Source: Parvularia atlantis (Eukaryota > Opisthokonta > Rotosphaerida). Taken from it: a DNA stretch of 64,000 nt. Location: positions 1-64,000 of the forward strand of contig CALSCO010002273.1 of assembly GCA_943704415.1 (NCBI GenBank), given 5' to 3'. Positions 28,214 to 38,735 of this stretch are shown in pieces (position 1 is the first letter of the stretch; the number at the start of each line of letters is the position of its first letter). The notes under the pieces are model-generated. The model did no database searches, had not been told where the DNA came from, and saw only the letters and a list, made by a program, of their open reading frames with translations. Both the position numbers and the translations under genes were made by a program.

Positions 28214-29377
28214 TCACCCGGCCGTCACTGCGCGCAGCACGTGCGCCGACGTGCGCCGCGAGCGCCGGTGCGCCTCGGCGTGCAGGTCGCAGAGGGGCTG
28301 CCCGGCGCAGTCGGCGCAGGCGTGCGTCGCGGTCGTCGGTTCAGCGCACTCGTCGCACACGACGCCGCGCGGCCGTGCCTGGACCGGTGTTGCCGTGGGC
28401 GCGTCGCTGTCGCTTCCGCTTGCGCGCCCGGCGCCGCCCTGCGATGCCGCACGCAGCGACTGCAGTGATGCTGCCAGCCGCGCCGCGCCCGCCGCCGCGC
28501 TGTATGTGCGCCTCAGGTCGCGCGCCGACGGCGTGTGCACCCGATGCGCCCGTCCGCCGGGCGTTGTCGGCGTCGACGGCGAGGCTGCTGATGCGGGCAC
28601 GCCGCCACCAGACGCGTGCCGGATTACCGCGCGCACAAAGCGCTGGCCCTCGGGCGCCGCGGCTGAGGTGGGCCCACGCACGGGCGACAGCGTCAGCGAC
28701 GAAAACAGCGGGTCCGCGTCGCGGGCCTCGCCCGCCTGCGGCCGATGCGGCCCGGGCGTCCACAGCGCAAAGCCGAGGTTCGAGTCGCTGCTGTTGGCGA
28801 ACGCCGCCGCGGCCGCCGCAAACGTCTCGTCGGTGGCGGTGGCGGTGGCGGTGGCGGGCGGCGGTGGCGGCGGCGGCAGCGACGTCTCAAACCAGGCGCT
28901 TTGCCCGGCCGCGCTCGACCCGTCGAAGAACGCGTTGAACGAGTCGCTCGGGTCGGCGATGGTCGTTACCGCGGGCGCGTCCTGCGTGGCGAACGTCTCG
29001 GCGACGGGCAGCGCAGCCGCGTTGACGTCAAACATGCGCAGCAGCGCGACAAGGTTCTCGAGCGTGCGCCGCTCCATGCTGCGCGCACGCGCGCGCGCGC
29101 GCGCGCGCGCACGTCAGCCGTTGTCGCAACCTCGTGCGACGAGCTGCAGGCGCACATCAGCGTCGACTTGACGTCGAGGATGCCCTGGTACGCGGCGATA
29201 GTCTGGAGCATGTTGTCGTTGTCGTCGAGCATCTGACCGTGTTGCGTGTGAGCGGGCCGGATCGCTCACGCGGCGCACGGGGCCGCGCACCCGGTCGACC
29301 TCGGCGCCCACGCTCGCGACGGGCCACGGCGAAGCCCACTCGGTCGGATGCGGCGCGGACGGCTGCTGCTTGGTCAT
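28214..29377 (-). CDS. SS18-like coactivator with C-terminal B-box zinc finger
   Basis: After a 29-residue leader and an intron, the product reads MLDDNDNMLQTIAAYQG. A second intron containing a GC-dinucleotide run joins this to RRTLENLVALLRMFDVNAAA. Together these match the SSXT/SS18 N-terminal pattern (LDENN..L...I..YQ......R..L..NL..L...AD), which in animals and plants tethers a coactivator to SWI/SNF remodellers. A disordered Pro/Ala/Thr-rich middle follows. The C-terminus, VVCDECAEPTTATHACADC followed by QPLCDLHAEAHRR, is a B-box-type zinc finger. That combination is not one I know. The ATG at 29377 faces the aspartokinase ATG across 20 bases. Confidence 0.65.
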
Positions 29378-29397
29378 CCCGATAGCAATTGGACGAC

Positions 29398-31317
29398 ATG
29401 TGGGCTGCGCACAAGTTTGGCGGCACGAGCGTCGCCAACGCCGAGTGCTACCAGCAGTGCGCCGCGGCTGCCTGGTGCCTGCCTGCTTGCTGGGTGGCTG
29501 ACGACAGACCGATCGCGGTGGTGCAGGGTCGCGCAGCTGCTCGCGACGACGCAGACGGCCGATGAGCTCGCGGCGGGCATTCGGCAGGGCGTCGTGCGTC
29601 GCAGTGGCGCTCGCTGGTCGCGCTCACGCCGGGCGCGGCAGGTCGTCTCGGCCATGGCGCGCGTGACCGATGCGCTGCTGCGCGTCACGCGGCTCGCCGG
29701 CGCGAGCAACCCGGCGTACGCCGACGAGTTCCGCACCGCGATCGTCGAGCGGCACCGCACGTGCGTGCGCGAGCTACTGCCGGAGACGAGCCCGATCCGC
29801 GCGGCGCTCGAGCAGGCGCGCAGACGCACGCACACGTGCAAACGGCTGATACGTGCGCGGACGCACACGCAGGCGCTCGGTGCGCAGATGGACAACGTCG
29901 CGCGGCTGCTGCGCGCCATCTACCTCACGCGCAGCTCGTCCGACTACTACGAGGAGCTGATTGGTGCGCGCACACGTGCACGCGCCTGGGACGCACACGC
30001 GGCTCATGCGCACACGCCGCACGCACAGCCGGCCACGGCGAGGTTTGGTCGGCACAGATCCTCAACGCGCTGCTGCAGTCGCTCGGTCGGCGTTCCGAGT
30101 GGATGGACGCGCGCCAGGCACGCACGTCGCGCACGTCACGTCGACCGCCACCGCTGACGCACATGCGCAGGTGCTGTGCGTCGAGCGTACGGAGCAGAAG
30201 AGCATCGCGGGCCAGTCGCCGCCGATCAACTGGGACATGTCGCGCACCAAGATCAAGGCCTGGTTCGACAACCGTGGACGCGACTTTGACGTGGTCGTCA
30301 TCACGGGCTTTGTGTGCTCGACCGTGGACGGCGTCATTACCACGCTCAAGCGCAACGGCAGCGACTACTCGGGCAGCATCTTTGGCGCGCTGCTCAACGT
30401 GCGCCTCCGCGATCTCGCGTCGTCGCTTCGGGCTGACCGCGGCCGGCAGGCCACGACGATCACCATCTGGACCGACGTCAACGGCGTGTACTCGGCCGAC
30501 CCGGGCAAGGTGCCCGACGCGCTGCTGATCGAGGCCATGAGCTACACCGAGGTGCGCGTCGCCGAGATTGCGAGCACTGCGCGCTAAACGACCCGCCAGG
30601 CGTCCGAGTTTTCGTTCTTCGGCGCCAAGGTGATCCACCCCAAGACGATGCTGCCCGCGAGCGACAGCAACACGCCCATCTGGATCCGCAACACGAAGAA
30701 CCAGGCGTGCCCAGGTGCGTGCGCGCGCGTTCGTCGCCTCGCCACCTGCTGATGCATCGCGACGCGCACAGGCACCAAGATCCACTCGAGCGTGTCGGCC
30801 GCACGCGTCAACAGCCGGCAAAATCTGCCGCTGCTCGTGTCGAAGAAGGACACGCAGCGTGCGTCCAGGCCCGTGCGCGCGCACAGCCGGCGTGACGTTG
30901 GCCGCCGCGCAGTCAACGAGGTCATCATGGGCTTTTGCACGATCGACAACCTTGCCCTTGTCGTCGTCGGCGGCCCGGCCATCGGCACGGCCGCGTACAC
31001 GCCCGTCGGGATCCGCGACCGGCTCATGAACAGGTGCGCCCGCGCTTCATCGCTCACTGCGGCGCCGCTCTCACACACATACATGTGCAGCCTCAAGGAC
31101 ATCAACCTGCCGCTCACGCTCGTGTCGCAGTCGGCGCCGGAGCACTCGATCTGGTTCTGCGTGCCGGCCGACTACGGCGAGACCGCCAAGCGCAAGATCG
31201 AGGCCGACTGCCGCGAGGAGCTCGCGCGCGGGTCGATCCACTCGGTGCAGCTGTTTACGTGCGTGCAGGGTCGCCTGCGCGCGCGCACGCCTCGCTGACC
31301 CGCACACACACACACAC

Positions 31318-31387
<70 letters not shown>

Positions 31388-33181
31388 CGGCTACAGCATT
31401 CTCACCGGCGTCGGAGACAAGGTCGCGCAGACCCCGGGCGTCGCCGCGAGCTTCTTCACCGCGATGCACCGCACCAACGTCAACGTGCTCGGCGTGGCGC
31501 AGAACGGTGTGCGGGCTGCTGCTGCTGGTGCTTGTGTGACGGATGGCTGAATGCTTTCGCGCGGGTGGCAGGCGATCGCATTATCTGCGTCATCGTCGAG
31601 GGCACCAACACGGTCGTCGGACTGCGGTGCGCCTGCAGTGTCGTGCGCACGCCCAGCAGTGCAGTCTGAGACATGGACGGTCAGCGCGTTGCACAACATG
31701 TTCAAGATCGCCGACCGCTCGATCGCGCTTGGCGTCATCGGCACGGGCACCGTCGGCTCGGCGTTCCTGAGCGTGCTCAGCCGGCGGCAGGCGCAGTCGA
31801 GTGCGTGCAGCCGGCTGCGTCGCGATGGCTCTCATGCGGCCAGCATGCAGCCTTTGACATGAACCTGCGCTGCGTCATCGACAAGCGCCGCATGTGGCTG
31901 ATGGACGGTGGCCGTGACGTCGACTGCACCGAGCAGGCCGGCATTGCCGCGAGCATTGCCGGCTTCATCAAGCACTTGTCGTCCGCGCCGACCAAGCAGC
32001 GGTGCGCGCCTGGCGTGGTTGCGTGGCGTGCGACTCTGATGCGGCGCGCAGCGTCATTGTCGACTGCTCCGGCTCGCCCGAGATCGCCGCGCTCTATGCA
32101 AGCTGGCAGGCACAGGGCATCAGCGTCGTCTCGTGCAACACGACGATCGAGCAGGGCTACCCGGAGCGCGTGCGTGGGCGTGCGGTGGCGCCTGCCGGGC
32201 TCAAGCGCGCGCATGCCCAGCTGCCACCGCCGCGGCGCGGGCCCAAGGCGAGCAGCGTGGCGGGCCACCTGCTGTACGACCTCGCGCTGGGCGCGGGCAC
32301 GCCGCTGCCCAAGCACCTCGTCCACCTCACGACGACGGGCGAGAAGGTATTGCGCGCCGCTCACTCAGTGCCCCGTCTGACACGGGCACGTGTGCTGCAG
32401 ATCCGTTCAATCGAGGGCGTCGTGTCGGCGACGTGGTCGTACGTGCTCAACGGCATGATGCCCGGCGACGGCGGCCATCGCTCGCCGCTGTGCGTCCGTC
32501 CGCGCGAAGGCGTGCCGCTGACTGATCGCCTCGCAGCACGTTCTCCGAGCTCCTGCGCGAGTGCGTGCGCCTGGGCCTGACGGAGAAGCAGCCGCTGCAC
32601 GACCTTAGCGGGCACGACGCGGCGCGGAGCGTGCGTCTTGCCCGGGGCGCGCTGTCGGGCCGCTGCCAACCTACCTTTGCGCCAGATTGCGCTCATCGCG
32701 CACTTTTGCGGCGCGGCCGAGAGTACGACGCTCTCGGGCAGCGTGCAGATCGAACCGCTGCTGCAGCCGCCGCTCTCGCTGCTGCCCGACGTCGGCGGCG
32801 ACGCGTTCTGGCAGGCGATCGCGACGTACGACGCGCTCATGGCGGCGCTGGCGGAGGAGGGGCGGCGGCGCGGCGAGGTGCTGCGGTGCGTCGGGCGCTA
32901 CGATGCCGAGCAACAGACGTGCAGCGTGCGCTTCCGCTGGCTGCCGCCCTCGCACGCCTTTGCGCGGCTGCGCGCGAGCGAGAAGTGCTACCACGTGCGT
33001 TGTTGCGCGGTCGCCTTGCACGTTGCTGAGTACTCGCGCGCGCGACCAGATCGTGACCGGGCCGGACGCGGGCCTGACGCTGCAGGCGGGCAACTCGGAG
33101 CCGCAGAGCCTCGCCGACGCGCTCTACACGGACGTGCTGTGGCTGATTGAGCTCGTCCACAGCAAGACGCTTGTGCGTTAG
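29398..33181 (+). CDS. Bifunctional aspartokinase - homoserine dehydrogenase
   Basis: Catalyses the first and third steps of the aspartate pathway to threonine and methionine. The kinase half has the signature MWAAHKFGGTSVAN, then NWDMSRTKIKAWFDNRGRDF, GSDYSGSIFGALL, TIWTDVNGVYSADPGKVPDA and FGAKVIHPKTMLPA. An ACT-like regulatory stretch follows (GYSILTGVGDKVAQTPGVAA, NVNVLGVAQ). The dehydrogenase half begins LGVIGTGTVGSAFLSVLSRR and contains VIVDCSGSPEIAAL, LTTTGEKV, SIEGVVSATWSYVLNGMM and a Leu-rich C-terminus. About fifteen introns interrupt it; the one at 31259-31387 is stretched by a CA repeat. The domain order is that of the bacterial ThrA and plant enzymes; fungi keep these activities separate. 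Confidence 0.92.
31301..31386. repeat. (CA)n microsatellite in an aspartokinase intron
   Basis: About 43 CA units with one interruption near 31321. It lies inside intron 31259-31387, between the putative branch motif CTGAC (31293-31297) and the terminal CAG, so it pushes the branch point about 90 bases from the splice acceptor. Confidence 0.95.
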
Positions 33182-33230
33182 AGCGGTACGCAATAGTTGC
33201 ACATCCTCTCCTAGTGTGTTGGACAAGACG

Positions 33231-35354
33231 ATGTCGGCCGCGACGCGCGCTCTTCATCACGCCCTCGGCGACGACGTGCGCGCCGCCCGATGCGTCTGTC
33301 CCGGCTCACGATCGCGCGCATGTGCGCAGGACGGTGATGCTGGCAGCGTGCACAGCGCGACGTCGGGCACGAGCGTGTCGTCGTCCTCGACCGCGATGTC
33401 GTGGCGCAAGCGGCTCAAGCAGCGGCTGCTCGGCACGGGCGGCCCGCGGCACGGCGTCGTGCCGAGTGCGCGCGCGATGCGGCGGGGCGTGGGCAGCACA
33501 GCGCTGACGGCCGCGGCGCAGCATCGATCGCCGTCGCCGCGCCCAAGGGCACGACGTACGTCAGCGTCGAGCTTGGCCCGGCAACGTGCGCGAGAGACGT
33601 CGTGCACATGGCGTGCGCGCAGACAGGCCTGCCCGAGGCCAATTACGCGCTGTGGTGCGCGGCGGGGCGCTCGGTCAATGCGCGGCGAAGCGTGATCGCG
33701 GCCGCAGGGTCGACGAGAGCGGCGCGTTCATGCGCCACGACGAGGTCATCGGCACGTTCTTCCACGGCTCGCTCAGCGTCGTCCTCCGGCCGCACGCCGC
33801 GTCCACGACGTCGTCGTCGCCAGGTGTGCGCGTGGTGCTCCCCGACTGCCCTGCCGTGCTGACGCGAGGCGTCGCAGCGAGCACCAAGGACGCGATCGAC
33901 AAGTGCGACGCGCCCCAGCCGCGCGTTCGACCGCTGACCGCGCCGGCGCAGGCCCAAGGCGCCCGCCGCCGCCGAGCCGCTGGTGCTGGCCGCAAAGGCG
34001 CCGCTGCGGCAGGCCGAGGAGCGTAAGACCGAGCGCGAGTTTGTCTTTGCCGACGCGGACGACGACAAGCGCCTTGTTGCGCTCATCGTGCGCGCGTTCT
34101 CGGTGGCCGCCCACGCCGCGACGCTCACGCGCACGCTGCGCGCGCACAGCTCGACGAAAACTACCTGCGCATCGTGATCGACGAGCGCGACAGGAAGGGC
34201 AAGAGCGTGATGGTGCGCGCCGTTGGTCCCCGCTGCGCTAGTCTGACCAATCGCACCAGCTTGAGGAGCCAATTGAGAACGTGATGATGCAGCCCGCCAC
34301 GGCCTCGCACGCGGGCGCCAACGTGCCCGAGGGTGCGTACGACCGTCTGCGTGCTCACTGCTGACCGCGGCGCGCCGACGCAGGCCCAGTGACGTTCTAC
34401 CTGCGCCCGCACTCGACCACGCTGCACTTGCGCGCGCCGAGCTACAAGGAGATGCGCACGTGGTACTCGGTCGTCGAGTACTTCAAGAAGCGGCGGCAGG
34501 CGACCGCAGCAGGTGGAGGTGCAGGAGCCGCATGAGGCGGTGGCTGACTGGCACACGCGCGCCGAGCAGGCAAGGAGAAAGAGCGCGACAAACGCAGCGG
34601 GGCCAAGCACCGGCGCACGTCATCGCAAGCCGACACGAGTGGCGAGCTGGCCACGGCCGCCGCGGTCGCCGATGCGAGCGCAGCCAAGACGGGGCTGGAC
34701 ACGTTTGCAGTCGAGGACCAGTTGCGCCGCGTGCGATGCTTGCGCGCAGGACAAGGGCGCTGACGCGTCGCAGGCCGCCGGTCGTGCGCCTGCTGCCCGA
34801 GCGGCAGACCAAGGCGCGCGAACTGCGCGAGCGGCTGCTGGAGAAGCACACGACGCTGCAGGGGCTCATGCAGACGCTGTACGAGCTGGACGGGCGGGGC
34901 AAGGAGGCGGCCGAGGTCATGAGCGACGAGCTCGACGTGACGCGCGGGCACATCGACGCGGTCGTGCTGTCAAAGCAGACGATCAGCGACCAGTCAACGA
35001 AGTTGGGCGAGCTGCGCGACAAGCTGACGTCGCACGAGGTGCGCGCAAGGGGCTTGCGACGCCGCGCAGACCGCTGACACGCGGTCGCAGAGCACGCTCG
35101 CGCAGCAGCACGAGCGCATCGTCGCGCTGCAGCAGGACATTCGCATGGCGCACGTGGTCGAGTCGTTCCTGCGCATGGGCCGTGTGGCGATGCGAGGTGC
35201 GCGCCTCGCACGCCGGCCGGGCTTGCGTGTGGCTCACCGCCTCATGGCGCGCGCGCGCCCAGTGCTCTTGGCCATCGTGGCCAGCAGCGCACTCCTGTTC
35301 CTGGTCGCGCCGCGCCTGCTCGCGCTGGCGGGCTCGGTGCTGCCTGTACGATGA
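33231..35354 (+). CDS. RA-like and PH-like domain protein with C-terminal tail anchor
   Basis: The N-terminus is Ser-rich (SATSGTSVSSSS) with a basic stretch, SWRKRLKQRLLG. After introns, GTTYVSVELGPATCARDVVH to GTFFHGSLSVVLRPH has the look of a ubiquitin-fold RA domain. Next, REFVFADADDDKRLVALIVR to VTFYLRPHSTTLHLRAPSYK and MRTWYSVVEYFKKRR resembles a PH domain closing in its Trp helix. A coiled coil follows (RELRERLLEKHTTLQGLMQ, SDQSTKLGELRDKLTSHE). The protein ends in one hydrophobic segment, VLLAIVASSALLFLVAPRLL, with only a few residues after it: a tail anchor. RA-PH order recalls Rap/Ras effectors of the RIAM/lamellipodin type, but these assignments are by eye only. Confidence 0.6.
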
Positions 35355-35394
35355 CATCTGCTTGCGCGCGCGTGTGTGTATGTGTGTGTGTATG

Positions 35395-36538
35395 CTACAA
35401 GTGCAGGAGGCCGAGCAGCTGCGTCAGCAGCGCGCCCGCCGCGCTCGTCACGGGCTGCGCCAGCACGTGGTCGACGGCGGCCGGGCGCGTCGCGTTGGCG
35501 AAGATGAAGCGCAGCGTCGGCGCGATGTTGGCGAGGTCGGCGGCGAGGTCGGCCGGGTCGCTGGTCTCGGGCATGGCCTCGGCGTCGTTGAGCTTGACGG
35601 CAAGGTTGTCGTCGAGCTGCGCGTCACAGCGCATTGCTGAGCAACAACACCTGGCCGAACGGCAAGCAGCCAATACGCACGAGGAACTGGCTGATCTTGA
35701 AGTCCTTCTGCACGAGCGCCGTGCCGAGCGGGTTGCGCTCGGGCCCTGTGCGCAGCGCGTGAGCAGCCAGCACCGAGGCGCGTCGGGCAGCCACACCGTC
35801 GTTGTGCAGGAACGCGAAGCAGCGCACAAGGTCGATCGCGACGCACAGCCGCGTGCGCCACGAGTTGGCGAGGCCGCGATGGCGCGCCAGCGTCTCATGC
35901 AGGCGGTCGAGCGTGCCGAGGCGGCTGAGCGCGGTCACGGCCGTGTTGAAGACGTGCGCGTGGCCCGCGGCCTCGGCCTCGGCTGCCGCAGCCGCGAAGG
36001 TGGCGCTGTCGGCCGGCGTGTAGCGGTCCCACGGCGGGCACACGGCGAGCAGCGGCCAGACGGTGGCGTGGCCCTGCAGCGCACGCAGCCGCGCCATCCC
36101 GCTACTGAAGTCGCCGTTGTAGCGCGCGTGCCGCAGCCGCAGCACAGCCACGGCCTGGCCCGACGGCGCCCATCGGCCTACGTACACGTCCTTGACCGTG
36201 CCGCGCCCGATTGTCGCGTTGAACGTGCACTGCAGCCGCGTCGCCACGTCGGCGCACCCGCCCACGTCCTGCGGGCCGCGCGGCGCGAGCCCGGCGCTGC
36301 CCGGCGTCGCGAAGGCCGCGCGCCACTTGGCGTACTCGGCCAGGCTGCTGATCGGCCGCCGCGCGCCCAGCGGCTCGAGCGCAGGACGCGACGAGGCATC
36401 GCCCGCGCCCGGCACGAGCAGCACGACCGCGGGCGTCACGCGATCGCCCGCCAGCACGGCCCGTAGCAGCAAGCGCGCCTCAAGCGCCGCCGCCAGCAGC
36501 AGCAGCGCCGTGCGCAGCGCGCGTCGTTGTCTCGACAT
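35395..36538 (-). CDS. Divergent secretory-pathway protein kinase-like protein
   Basis: Begins with a hydrophobic signal anchor (ALRTALLLLAAALEARLLLR), so the rest is probably lumenal. The kinase-like core has a glycine-rich loop, TIGRGTVKDVYVGRW, and VAVLRLRHARYNGDF, then DLVRCFAFLHNDG. The catalytic-loop equivalent is VQKDFKISQFLV, followed after an intron by DDNLAVKLNDAEAMP, where canonical kinases have HRDxKxxN and DFG. Here the Asp of QKDF and the Asn-Asp of KLND remain. This pattern resembles FAM69/DIPK-like and algal or oomycete kinase-like families. Whether it is an active kinase is open. It converges with the RA/PH gene, with 40 bases between stops. Confidence 0.65.
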
Positions 36539-36567
36539 GCGGACTGAAACAAGTGCGCGACAGACTG

Positions 36568-38678
36568 TCACAGGAGTTCGCGCTCCAGGGGCGTGTTTGG
36601 CGTCGCGGGCGCGTGCGGCTCGGCGGCACCGACGGCGCGGCGACGTGGCGTGCGGCTGAGACGGCTCTGCGCGCGCGCACGTGGTGTCGCAAACTCGCGG
36701 AAGGCCTGCGCCGACGTCGGCGACGTGACGAACGAGCCCAGCTCGGCCGACGGCGAGCCGACGAGCGTCTCGGGCGCGGCGGCGGGCGTCGGTGCGGGTC
36801 GTGGTGTCGTGCTGGTGCTGGCAGCCGCGGCCGTCGGTGTCGCGAGCACGCTGAACATGCGCGCGAAGAAAGACGGCGTAGCCTGGCATGCGCGTGCGTG
36901 CCTCGTCAGCCAGTCAGCCAATCCAAGACGTGCAAGCGCACACACGGGCCCGGCGGCAAGCCGCTTGCGTGTGATCGGCGTCGCGAGCACTGCGGCCTCG
37001 CGCGCGCGCTTGCGCGAGAAGGTCGGCGTGGCCTGCGCCTCGGCCGCGTGCACGTCGCGCTTGTGGCGCTGTTGCGAACGTCAGGCGCGACGAAGACGAC
37101 GACAAGGCGACCGCAGCGCACGAGCACGTCCGCCCACGACACCGGGTGCTGCTGCATCGCGTGCTGCAGCCGTTCGACCTGCACGAGCTGGTTGGCGCGC
37201 GACTGCAGCAGCGGCAGCAGCTCATTCATGCCCTGCGCGGCCAACAGCTCGTCTGCGCTGGGGCCGCTCAGACGCGATGGCAACGAGCACACGGTGCGCA
37301 CCGCGCAGGATGTGCATCGTGCCGAGCGCGGCCTGGAGCAGGCGAGCGTGCCCTGCGCGGCAAGAGCGATCACTAACTGACGGAGACGGCACTGCTCGCG
37401 CCACGCACCTTCGGCCACGACGTCGTCGAGCACGTGCAGGAAGAGCGGCCACGACTCGAGCGACGAGAAGAGCCGCATGAACCACGGCGTGACGTACACG
37501 AGGTGGTGCAGGCCGGCGTCCGTCTGCGACCGTGCTTCAGCCGGCGCAGCCAACGCCGCAACGCAGCGCACGAGGTGCTTGGCAACGTCGGGCATGCGCT
37601 CGGCGAGCAGGCGGTCGTACATCTGACCCATGAGCAGCAGGCCGCTCAGGTTGGGGTCGTAGACTGCGGGCGCATCGGTCACGCGGGCGAACAAGGCAGT
37701 AGTTACGCACAGTCGCGCAAGTGCCGCGGGCTGTCCAGCAGCGCGACGAGCACCCAGAACGCGCTCTCCTCGCTCATGAGCGTCAGCAGCGCCGCAGCGA
37801 CGTACGACATGCCTGCGCGGCCCGGGGTCAGCCGCCGCGCGTGCACAAGACAAGACCTGCGCATTCACCCTGGCAGTAGCCGACGGCTGGGTTGAGCGCG
37901 GCGTACGACGCGAGCACGTGGTGCAGCGAGCGCCGTCCGGCGCCCAGCAGCTCGGCGGCGCCCGGCGGCGCGGCGGCGACGCTCTCCGGGCTCAGGAAGA
38001 GCGCGTGGGTCGCGTACGTGCGCGGGATGTCCTGCGTGATCGTCCACAGCGCCTCCTGGCTCGCACCGTCGTAGTGCGAGATAAGCAGCCCGCCGTCGGC
38101 CTCGTAGTGGCCCGGCTGCGCGCCGCAATTGCTGAGCCCTGCGACTGGTGCAAACAGCATTGCTGGCGCACCTTGAACGCGAACGCGCCTTCGCAGCGCC
38201 GCCGCACGCCCGCCGCGTCCAGCTGCCGCTCCCAGCGCGCGACGCGCTCGAGTGCCGCCGGCGCCGCGAGCCCGCGCTGCCACGCCGCGTGCCACCGGGC
38301 CCACTGCGCCCACGTGACGCCGCCGTCGTGTCCGTTCGGGAGGAAGCCGTGCGCGTCGAAGACGTCGGGCGCGCCATCGTCGTCCACGAGCATCGGTACG
38401 GTCGGCGGCAGCGGCGTCTTGCGCGGCGTCATGGGCGAGCGCGCGTGTGGCGCGGCGACGGCGCGCCTCCGCGGCACATCGGGCGAGCGGGTGAAGGCGG
38501 GCGGCGTGCTTCCGCGCGCTATGGGCGACCACGTCGGCGACGCGAGCGGGCTCGTGGCCGCCGCCGTGGCCGCGATCGTCGCGCGGGCCGCCATCGGGCG
38601 CACGGCGAGCCGCGGCGAGCGCCGGGGAGACAGCGGCGCGGGCGACTGGGCGCCGCGGCGCGCGATGGGCGAAGGCAT
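36568..38678 (-). CDS. TBC-domain Rab GTPase-activating protein
   Basis: The N-terminal 100 residues are Ser/Pro/Arg-rich with many SP sites. The TBC domain follows: the arginine finger lies in ITQDIPRTYATHALF (IxxDxxRT) and the glutamine finger in NPAVGYCQG, which continues after an intron as GMSYVAAALLTLMSEESAFW. Later TBC helices include DPNLSGLLLMGQMYDRLLAE, LVYVTPWFMRLFSS and WPLFLHVLDDVV. Both catalytic residues are therefore present, so it should be an active GAP, although its Rab is unknown. The C-terminal tail has several ATPT/ATPI motifs (TPTFSRKRAREAAVLATPIT) that look like phosphorylation sites. It ends 29 bases from the kinase-like gene's start. Confidence 0.88.
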
Positions 38679-38735
38679 CAAGGCAAGTCTGACGGGTTTT
38701 TTCCCCCTTCGAGTTTCGAGGAGCTGACGTCAGCG
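38679..38735. promoter_or_regulatory. 57-base divergent promoter with a CRE palindrome
   Basis: The whole space between the RabGAP and ABC transporter start codons. It contains TGACGTCA at 38725-38732, the full cAMP-response / ATF-CREB palindrome bound by bZIP factors in other eukaryotes, and a poly-T/poly-C stretch. Activity is inferred from position only. Confidence 0.45.

Noticed and set aside
31071-31469. Poly-Val-Cys and poly-His-Thr frames across the CA repeat.
   Set aside because: Translations of a dinucleotide repeat that lies in an intron.
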